Of a stretch of 39,781 bases of DNA, positions 34,425-39,781 are shown in pieces. Made by a program: the position numbers and the translations under genes. The stretch is from an uncultured Pseudomonadota bacterium (GTDB lineage: Bacteria; Pseudomonadota; Alphaproteobacteria; RF32; CAG-239): the NCBI GenBank assembly GCA_949295475.1, contig CASFLC010000121.1, positions 1-39,781 of the forward strand, given 5' to 3'. The notes under the pieces are model-generated. The model did not search any database. It was not told the origin of the DNA and saw only the letters and a list, made by a program, of their open reading frames with translations. Every line of letters starts with the position of its first letter. Positions within the stretch are counted from its first letter, which is position 1.

Positions 34425-35121
34425 AGCGTCTCTCCCGCTGATTAAAATTTTGAATAATAGAAGCCAGTTCCTCTTTACCGAAATCCGGCCATAAGGTGGG
34501 GGTGAAAAACAATTCGGCATAGGCAATCTGCCACAGCAGATAATTGCTGATGCGCTGCTCGCCGCTGGTGCGGATTAACAAATCGGGATCAGGCATATCT
34601 TTTGTGTACAGCATATCCGAAAACATTTTGATATCAACATCTTCCGGCGAAATATCCCCTCTTTTGGCCAACGCGGCGATTTTTTGCGCGGCACAGACAA
34701 TTTCCTGCCGGGAGCCATAGCTTAGCGCAATGCACAAGGTCATTTTATCATTGACGGCCGTTGCCTCTTCCAAATGCATCATCTGCCGGACGATATCGTC
34801 ATCCAGCATTCGGCGTTCGCCGATAAAAATAATGCGGACACCGTTTTCCTGCAGCTCTTTCAAATCATATTTCAGATATTGGCGGAGCAAGTTCATCAAC
34901 GCCGAAACTTCTTCTTCGCTGCGCTGCCAGTTTTCGGTTGAAAAGGCATACAGCGTCAGATAGCGGACGCCCATTTCACCGGCGGCGCGGACGATTTCTT
35001 TGACAGTTTCGGCGCCTTTGCGATGCCCCATCGCACGGGGAAGGCCTCTTTTTTTGGCCCAGCGCCCGTTTCCGTCCATAATAATGGCAAGATGCCGCAG
35101 TTGGTTATCGGTATCAGTCAA
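34411..35121 (-). CDS. uppS: Isoprenyl transferase (undecaprenyl diphosphate synthase)
   Basis: 236 aa starting at a TTG codon (35,121), with GAGG 7 nt upstream; no ATG is available before the conserved core. Condenses isopentenyl-PP onto farnesyl-PP to make the C55 lipid carrier for peptidoglycan and O-antigen. Asp16 in IIMDGNGRWAKKRG is the Mg/pyrophosphate residue; LTLYAFSTENWQRS and RTSGEQRISNYLLWQIAYAELFF are the other family motifs. frr lies 11 nt upstream; cdsA overlaps by 14 nt downstream. Confidence 0.96.
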   Translation of the reverse strand: MTDTDNQLRHLAIIMDGNGRWAKKRGLPRAMGHRKGAETVKEIVRAAGEMGVRYLTLYAFSTENWQRSEEEVSALMNLLRQYLKYDLKELQENGVRIIFIGERRMLDDDIVRQMMHLEEATAVNDKMTLCIALSYGSRQEIVCAAQKIAALAKRGDISPEDVDIKMFSDMLYTKDMPDPDLLIRTSGEQRISNYLLWQIAYAELFFTPTLWPDFGKEELASIIQNFNQRERRYGKV

Positions 35122-35132
35122 TGTCCGGCCTC

Positions 35133-35696
35133 TTATACCTGCAGGATATCTTTTTCTTTCTGAGTCAGAAGTTCGTCAATCTTTTTGACTGAATCGTCCG
35201 TCAATTTTTGAATTTCGTTTTCAAAACGTTTTTCTTCGTCTTCGGAAATCTGATTGTCTTTTTTGAGCTTTTTGACTTCGTCCAGCGCATCGCGGCGAAC
35301 GTTGCGGACGGCGACTTTGCTTTGTTCGCTGTATTTGCCGGCAACTTTTACCAGCTCTTTACGGCGCTCCTCGCTCAACGGCGGAATCGGTATCCGAATC
35401 AGTTGGCCGTCAGATGCGGGATTCAGCCCCAAATCAGATTCGAGAATCGCTTTTTCAACCGCTTTGGCCAGACTTCTGTCCCATACGCTGACAGACAAGG
35501 TTCGGGCATCGGGAACCGAAACGGTGCCGACCTGAGACAAAGGCGTCATAGAGCCATAGGCCTCAACCATAATTCCATCCAACAGGCTGACATGGGCCCG
35601 GCCGGCACGCAGCCCGGCGAAATCTGCCCGCAGGGCCTCCAACGTTTTATCCATACGGTTTTTAGCATCGCTTTTTATTGAATTAAAATCTGACAT
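35133..35696 (-). CDS. frr: Ribosome recycling factor
   Basis: 187 aa, typical (185). Splits the post-termination ribosome together with EF-G. Conserved blocks [71 protein letters not shown] and [15 protein letters not shown], forming the three-helix bundle plus beta domain. The start is 2 nt after the pyrH stop, so pyrH and frr are translationally coupled, a near-universal arrangement. Confidence 0.98.
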   Translation of the reverse strand: MSDFNSIKSDAKNRMDKTLEALRADFAGLRAGRAHVSLLDGIMVEAYGSMTPLSQVGTVSVPDARTLSVSVWDRSLAKAVEKAILESDLGLNPASDGQLIRIPIPPLSEERRKELVKVAGKYSEQSKVAVRNVRRDALDEVKKLKKDNQISEDEEKRFENEIQKLTDDSVKKIDELLTQKEKDILQV

Positions 35697-35698
35697 TC

Positions 35699-36421
35699 TT
35701 ATTTTACCTCTTTTCTGATAACGGTGAATTCTCCACGGCCGCAGACGACCCGGGCCAAGGCATCGGCCTCATGCTGAGAAAACACGACTATGGGGATGTT
35801 GTTTTCGCGGGCGAGCGCCACCGCAGCCGTATCCATAACCTTCAGCTGGCGGGAAATCACCTCATCGAAAGAAATTTCATCAAAACGCACGGCTGCCGGA
35901 TTGGTCCGCGGATCGGAATCATAAACGCCGTTGACCTGGGTCGCTTTTAAAATAACGTCGCATTGCATTTCCGACGCCCGCAGCGCCGCTCCGGTATCGG
36001 TGGTAAAATACGGGTTGCCGGTGCCGGCAACAAAAATCACCACCCGCCCCTTGTCCAGATGGCGCAAGGCACGCCGGTAAATATAATTTTCACAAACCTG
36101 AGGAATGGACAGTCCGGACATTACCCGAGCCGGAACGCCCTCCGCCTCCAGCGCATTTTGAATATACAGGCCGTTCATTACCGTGGCCAGCATGCCGATT
36201 TGATCGGCTACGGCGCGTTTCATGCCGGAAGGCACATCGCGGGCGCCGCGATAAATATTGCCGGCTCCGACAACGATACAGACTTCGACGCCGGCGGCAC
36301 AAACGGTTTTTATCTGAGAAGCCAAGTTATGAACAACTTCAGAAGAAATTCCGAACGGCTTGCCGCCCAGCAACCCTTCTCCCGAAAGTTTCAGCAATAT
36401 TCTTTTGTAAACAGGTTTCAT
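35699..36421 (-). CDS. pyrH: UMP kinase
   Basis: 240 aa. Phosphorylates UMP to UDP. Amino-acid-kinase fold: [64 protein letters not shown] and DSDPRTNP are PyrH signatures. First gene of the eight-gene operon. In many alphaproteobacteria rpsB and tsf lie just upstream; here the gene is preceded by its own promoter and the divergent plsY region. Confidence 0.97.
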   Translation of the reverse strand: MKPVYKRILLKLSGEGLLGGKPFGISSEVVHNLASQIKTVCAAGVEVCIVVGAGNIYRGARDVPSGMKRAVADQIGMLATVMNGLYIQNALEAEGVPARVMSGLSIPQVCENYIYRRALRHLDKGRVVIFVAGTGNPYFTTDTGAALRASEMQCDVILKATQVNGVYDSDPRTNPAAVRFDEISFDEVISRQLKVMDTAAVALARENNIPIVVFSQHEADALARVVCGRGEFTVIRKEVK

Positions 36422-36452
36422 TACAGACTCTGCATATAATTAATTCTTTTTC

Positions 36453-36480
36453 ATATTATCTATTTGAATCGTTTTGTCAC
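36453..36480 (-). promoter_or_regulatory. Candidate promoter of the pyrH-to-fabZ operon
   Basis: Minus-strand -35 GTGACA (36,475-36,480), 16-nt spacer, -10 TAATAT (36,453-36,458), about 32 bp upstream of the pyrH ATG. Confidence 0.5.
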
Positions 36481-36522
36481 CATATATTTCAACTTTACGC
36501 TAAAAAAAGTGAGGCAACGCCT

Positions 36523-36606
36523 TTGAACAAGGGCGATATTTTAGTTGCCAATTCCGTCGTAACGGTTTATGAAAAGAATAGTTTGAACGATTTAACAAAG
36601 GTTTAA
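36523..36606 (+). CDS. Putative 27-codon leader ORF upstream of plsY
   Basis: A TTG-initiated frame (TTG at 36,523; stop TAA at 36,604-36,606) encodes a 27-residue peptide beginning MNKGDILVANSVVTVYEKNS. GAGG at 36,511-36,514 lies 8 nt before the TTG. The stop overlaps the plsY ribosome-binding region (AAAGG at 36,597-36,601) and is 3 nt before the plsY ATG, so translation could be coupled. Composition looks protein-like, but at this length an open frame can arise by chance. Not a recognised leader. Confidence 0.3.
   Translation: MNKGDILVANSVVTVYEKNSLNDLTKV
36545..36573 (+). promoter_or_regulatory. Candidate promoter of plsY-dprA-topA
   Basis: TTGCCA (36,545-36,550), 17-nt spacer, TATGAA (36,568-36,573). 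If used, the start site lies inside the putative leader ORF, which would then not be translated from this transcript. Confidence 0.4.
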
Positions 36607-36609
36607 CTT

Positions 36610-37266
36610 ATGACAACATCCATGATTTTGAGCTTGTGGGGAATCGGCGGCTATCTGCTGGGATCTATTCCGTTCGGTTTGGTTTTGTGCTATCTGGCCG
36701 GATACGGCGACATTCGAAAAATCGGTTCCGGAAACATCGGCGCGACCAATGTTTTACGTACCGGAAGCAAAGGCTTGGCGTTGCTGACAATTTTGCTTGA
36801 CGCCTCCAAAGCCGGTTTGGCCGCTTTTGCCGCAATGAAGCTGACGCCGGAAAAGCCGTTTGTTTTTTTCGGACTGATTACTTCCGTCAATGTTATGGCA
36901 GGGCTGATTGCCGGCGCCATGGGCGTCATAGGGCACAACTTTCCTGTCTGGCTTAAATTCAAAGGCGGCAAAGGCGTTGCCTCCACTTTCGGTTTTTTGC
37001 TGGCTACCGCGCCGCAAGTTGCCGGTCTGGCGCTGATGACCTGGCTGATTATGGCTTTTGCTTTTCGTTATTCTTCCCTGGCAGCAATCACCGCCGCCGT
37101 TCTGGTTCCGGTTTATGCCTTTTTTCTGGCAGAACCGGTTTATGCCATTTTTTATTCGGCGCTGGCTCTGCTGGTTTTAATCCGCCATCATGCCAATATC
37201 GTCCGCCTTATTAAAGGCGAAGAAAGTAAAATCACCTTTAAAAAGAAAAGTCAGGGCAAAGCGTGA
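36610..37266 (+). CDS. plsY: Glycerol-3-phosphate acyltransferase PlsY
   Basis: 218 aa integral membrane protein with about five helices. Transfers acyl from acyl-phosphate to glycerol-3-phosphate, the first step of phospholipid synthesis. The three PlsY motifs are present: GSIPFGLVL with IRKIGSGNIGATNVLR, GHNFPVWLKFKGGKGVAST, and IRHHANIVRLIKGEE. A slightly basic C-terminal tail (ITFKKKSQGKA) follows. The stop overlaps the dprA start (GTGA), so plsY-dprA form an operon, a common alphaproteobacterial pairing. Confidence 0.96.
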   Translation: MTTSMILSLWGIGGYLLGSIPFGLVLCYLAGYGDIRKIGSGNIGATNVLRTGSKGLALLTILLDASKAGLAAFAAMKLTPEKPFVFFGLITSVNVMAGLIAGAMGVIGHNFPVWLKFKGGKGVASTFGFLLATAPQVAGLALMTWLIMAFAFRYSSLAAITAAVLVPVYAFFLAEPVYAIFYSALALLVLIRHHANIVRLIKGEESKITFKKKSQGKA

Positions 37267-38372
37267 ACAAAGACCGGGACATCATTGACTGTCTGCGGCT
37301 GATAAATTCTCCCAAAGTCGGCCCCGTGACTTTTTATAAACTGCTTGAAGCCTATCAAACGCCGGAAGAAGCTCTAAAACAGCTGGAAAAGCGGCATGAC
37401 GTAACACCTTTTTCCGAGGCTGAAGCTGAGAAAGAGTTGGCAAAATCCCGTAAGGCCGGTTTGCGCCTTCTTTTGTACAGCGATAAGGAATATCCGCAAA
37501 ATCTGAAACAACTGGAAGACGCACCGCCGGTTTTGTATGTCAGGGGAAATATTGCCTGTTTGGCAAATCCGCTCGCCGTTTCCGTTGTCGGCGCAAGAAA
37601 TGCTTCCGTCAGCGGCAGAAAACTGGCCTCCCAAATTGCCTATGAGCTGGCCAACAACAAAGTCACCGTCGTTTCCGGAATGGCGCGGGGAATTGACGCT
37701 GCGGCGCATAAAGGAGCTATGCACGCCCTAAACAAAGGAGGGCCGACCATTGCCGTTTTGGGAACCGGCGCAGACGTTATTTATCCCAAAGAAAATAGCG
37801 ACCTCTATCAGCAAATTTGCGAACAAGGCGCAGTGATTTCCGAATTTCCGACCGGAACGGAACCTCAGGCGGCCAATTTTCCGCGCAGAAACCGTATCGT
37901 TTCGGCTTTAGGGCTCGGAACGCTGGTTATTGAAGCCACGCTGAACTCCGGATCGCTGATTACGGCACGTCTGGCTTTGGAACAAGGGCGGGAAGTTTTT
38001 GCCGTTCCTGGTTTTCCGACAGACGGACGGGCGGCCGGCCCCAATAAACTGATTAAAGAAGGCGCAGCCCTGATTGAAAACGCCGGCGACATATTAAATA
38101 TATTGTGCGCAACCAACAGGCATATCGTCAATGAGCAGCTGAGCCTTGATTTGACGCTGTCTCCGTCTCTGGCAAAAGATACCGGAAACTCCACCGGCTG
38201 CGAAGAAAAAACAAAAATTATTGACTATCTCAGCTGCGATGGAGTATATGTTGACGAGATTATCAGGCTCACGGGACTGCCGCCCGCCGAAGTGATGAGC
38301 GAGTTGCTTAATCTGGAGCTGCTGGGAATTATTGAAAGGCAAACCGGCAACAAAGTCGCACTTGTTAAGTAA
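37263..38372 (+). CDS. dprA: DNA-processing protein DprA
   Basis: 369 aa starting at a GTG that overlaps the plsY stop by 4 nt. Binds incoming single-stranded DNA and loads RecA during natural transformation. N-terminal helical domain (about 1-80), Rossmann-like core with VVGARNASVSGRKLASQIAYEL, VVSGMARGIDAAAHKGA, LGTGADVIYPKEN, SEFPTGTEPQAANFPRRNRI and a C-terminal winged-helix domain (about 315-369, IIDYLSCDGVYVDEIIRLTGL). topA starts 8 nt downstream. Confidence 0.96.
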   Translation: MNKDRDIIDCLRLINSPKVGPVTFYKLLEAYQTPEEALKQLEKRHDVTPFSEAEAEKELAKSRKAGLRLLLYSDKEYPQNLKQLEDAPPVLYVRGNIACLANPLAVSVVGARNASVSGRKLASQIAYELANNKVTVVSGMARGIDAAAHKGAMHALNKGGPTIAVLGTGADVIYPKENSDLYQQICEQGAVISEFPTGTEPQAANFPRRNRIVSALGLGTLVIEATLNSGSLITARLALEQGREVFAVPGFPTDGRAAGPNKLIKEGAALIENAGDILNILCATNRHIVNEQLSLDLTLSPSLAKDTGNSTGCEEKTKIIDYLSCDGVYVDEIIRLTGLPPAEVMSELLNLELLGIIERQTGNKVALVK

Positions 38373-38380
38373 GGAAAAAA

Positions 38381-39781
38381 ATGAAGCTAGTTATTGTAGA
38401 ATCTCCGGCCAAGGCCAAAACCATCAACAAATATCTGGGCAAAGATTATAAAGTTCTGGCCAGTTTCGGCCATATCCGGGATTTACCGAGCAAAGACGGT
38501 TCGGTTTTGCCCGATGAAGATTTTGCAATGAGCTGGGAGCTTAGTCCCGGCGGAAAAAAACGCCTGCAGGATATTATCAACACCCTTAAAGACTGCGACA
38601 CGATTGTGCTGGCTTCCGACCCGGATAGAGAAGGAGAAGCCATTGCCTGGCATATTTTGGAGGAACTGACCGCCCGCAAAAAAATCAAGGACAAGAAAAT
38701 CGAGCGGGTGGTTTTTCATGAAATTACAAAATCGGCCGTCACCGAGGCTATTAAAAATCCGAGACAAATTGACCAGAATCTGGTTTCCGCTTATATGGCC
38801 CGCCGGGCATTGGATTATCTGGTGGGTTTCACACTGTCTCCGGTATTGTGGCGAAAACTTCCGGGCTCAAAATCGGCCGGCCGGGTACAATCGGTTGCCC
38901 TGCGCCTGATTTGCGACCGGGAAAACGAAATTGAAAAATTCAAGGCTGAAGAATATTGGACAATCGACGCCGAACTGTTCACCTCGGCCAAGGCGCTGAT
39001 TAAATCGCGGCTGATTCAGCTGGACGGCAAAAAGCTTGAAAAATTTGATATCAATACCGAGGCCAAGGCCTTGGAGGCTAAGGCCAAAATCGAAGCGCAA
39101 AATTTCAGTATAGACAATGTCGAGCGCAAAAAGGCCAATCGTTATCCTGCCCCGCCTTTTACCACCTCCACCTTGCAGCAGGAAGCCGCCCGCAAGCTGC
39201 GTTTCTCAGCCAAAAAGACCATGCAGGTCGCTCAGAAACTTTATGAAGACGGTATCATTACTTATATGCGTACCGATGCGGTCAATCTGTCCAAAGAAGC
39301 AATTGCCGCCTGCCGCGACGCCATTCTCAAATATTTCGGCGAATCCTATTTGCCCAAAACGGCCAAGGAATACAAAACAAAATCGAAAAATGCGCAGGAA
39401 GCTCATGAAGCCATCCGTCCCTCCGACGTGATGAATACGCCCAAGAAAATGGAAGGCCGGCTTGATGCCGACGGCCATAAACTTTATGAATTAATCTGGA
39501 AACGCACGGTGGCCTGTCAGATGAATCCGGCAATTCTTGACCGGGTGGTTATTGACGCGATTTCCGGCGATAAACAGATTTTGCTGCGCGCCAACGGTCA
39601 GGTAATTGAATTTGACGGGTTCCTTAAGTTGTATCAGGAATCCAAAGATGACAGCGACGATGACGACGAGAATCGTATTTTGCCGAACGTTACCGCCGGA
39701 GAGGCCGTTGACAAGGGAGAGATTACGCCTGAGCAGCATTTCACCACGCCGCCGCCGCGTTTTACGGAAGCAAGCCTGGTC
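38381..39781 (+). CDS. topA: DNA topoisomerase I, N-terminal 467 codons (runs off the window)
   Basis: Relaxes negatively supercoiled DNA. The open frame begins at the ATG at 38,381 (AAGGAA 4 nt upstream, overlapping the dprA stop) and reaches the window edge with no stop, so the C-terminal part is missing. TOPRIM domain: VESPAKAKTINKYLG and the acidic triad in SDPDREGEAIAWHI. The nucleophile Tyr295 is in GIITYMRTDAVNLS; PAPPFTTSTLQQEAARKL and QEAHEAIRPSDV are further type IA motifs. Asp/Glu-rich segment (SKDDSDDDDENR) near residue 430. Third gene of plsY-dprA-topA. Confidence 0.97.
   Translation, partial: MKLVIVESPAKAKTINKYLGKDYKVLASFGHIRDLPSKDGSVLPDEDFAMSWELSPGGKKRLQDIINTLKDCDTIVLASDPDREGEAIAWHILEELTARKKIKDKKIERVVFHEITKSAVTEAIKNPRQIDQNLVSAYMARRALDYLVGFTLSPVLWRKLPGSKSAGRVQSVALRLICDRENEIEKFKAEEYWTIDAELFTSAKALIKSRLIQLDGKKLEKFDINTEAKALEAKAKIEAQNFSIDNVERKKANRYPAPPFTTSTLQQEAARKLRFSAKKTMQVAQKLYEDGIITYMRTDAVNLSKEAIAACRDAILKYFGESYLPKTAKEYKTKSKNAQEAHEAIRPSDVMNTPKKMEGRLDADGHKLYELIWKRTVACQMNPAILDRVVIDAISGDKQILLRANGQVIEFDGFLKLYQESKDDSDDDDENRILPNVTAGEAVDKGEITPEQHFTTPPPRFTEASLV

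Overview
This window looks like a chromosome segment from an uncultured, probably host-associated alphaproteobacterium. The evidence is a FlaF-type flagellar regulator, the block pyrH-frr-uppS-cdsA-rseP-bamA-lpxD-fabZ in the order usual for that class, a COG4976-type TPR methyltransferase, and moderate GC with AT-rich intergenic DNA. The genus cannot be named from sequence alone. There are 31 protein genes (two cut by the window edges), one tRNA, one strong small-RNA candidate and an unusual dispersed repeat.

Layout. 1-2,320 (minus): a TetR repressor, a membrane-fusion protein and a truncated RND pump, driven by a promoter that carries an AcrR-like palindrome. 2,441-8,923 (minus): the glycogen/maltodextrin operon glgB-glgX-malQ, closed by a perfect 34-bp palindromic terminator. 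9,202-9,426: a small DUF2934 protein with a Ser/Cys/Lys tail. 9,481-12,531: a TPR-methyltransferase divergent from a MATE exporter and a DUF4186 gene. 12,560-13,704: tRNA-Leu(CAA) divergent from galE. 13,779-16,561: a 70-aa orphan, flaF, a solitary family-3 solute-binding protein, a GST-like protein and a small lipoprotein. 16,500-22,292 (minus): a complete tripartite RND pump (MFP-RND-OMF). 22,519-25,631: a GT4 glycosyltransferase and thrS.

25,632-26,680 is accessory-like. Composite repeats built from hairpins with an invariant AGC triloop and stems that vary in a compensated way lie in inverted orientation around a ~170-nt structured RNA with its own promoter and terminator, and a small XRE-type protein. 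26,701-28,627 is a strongly promoted two-gene operon for exported proteins: a protein with about 40 cysteines, and a DUF1566/Lcl-type protein whose 3' end has the features expected of a diversity-generating-retroelement variable region. No reverse transcriptase or template repeat is visible here.

28,647-36,421 (minus) is the envelope/translation operon pyrH, frr, uppS, cdsA, rseP, bamA, lpxD, fabZ. It makes UMP kinase, ribosome recycling factor, undecaprenyl-PP, CDP-diacylglycerol, the site-2 protease, the outer-membrane protein insertase and lipid A/fatty-acid enzymes. dxr and lpxA, which usually sit in this block, are absent. 36,523-39,781 (plus): a possible 27-codon leader ORF, plsY, dprA and the first 467 codons of topA.

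Functionally the window combines envelope biogenesis, two drug/metabolite efflux systems, glycogen turnover and a variable-looking surface-protein locus. Protein families were assigned by recognising motifs in the translations; no database search was possible.
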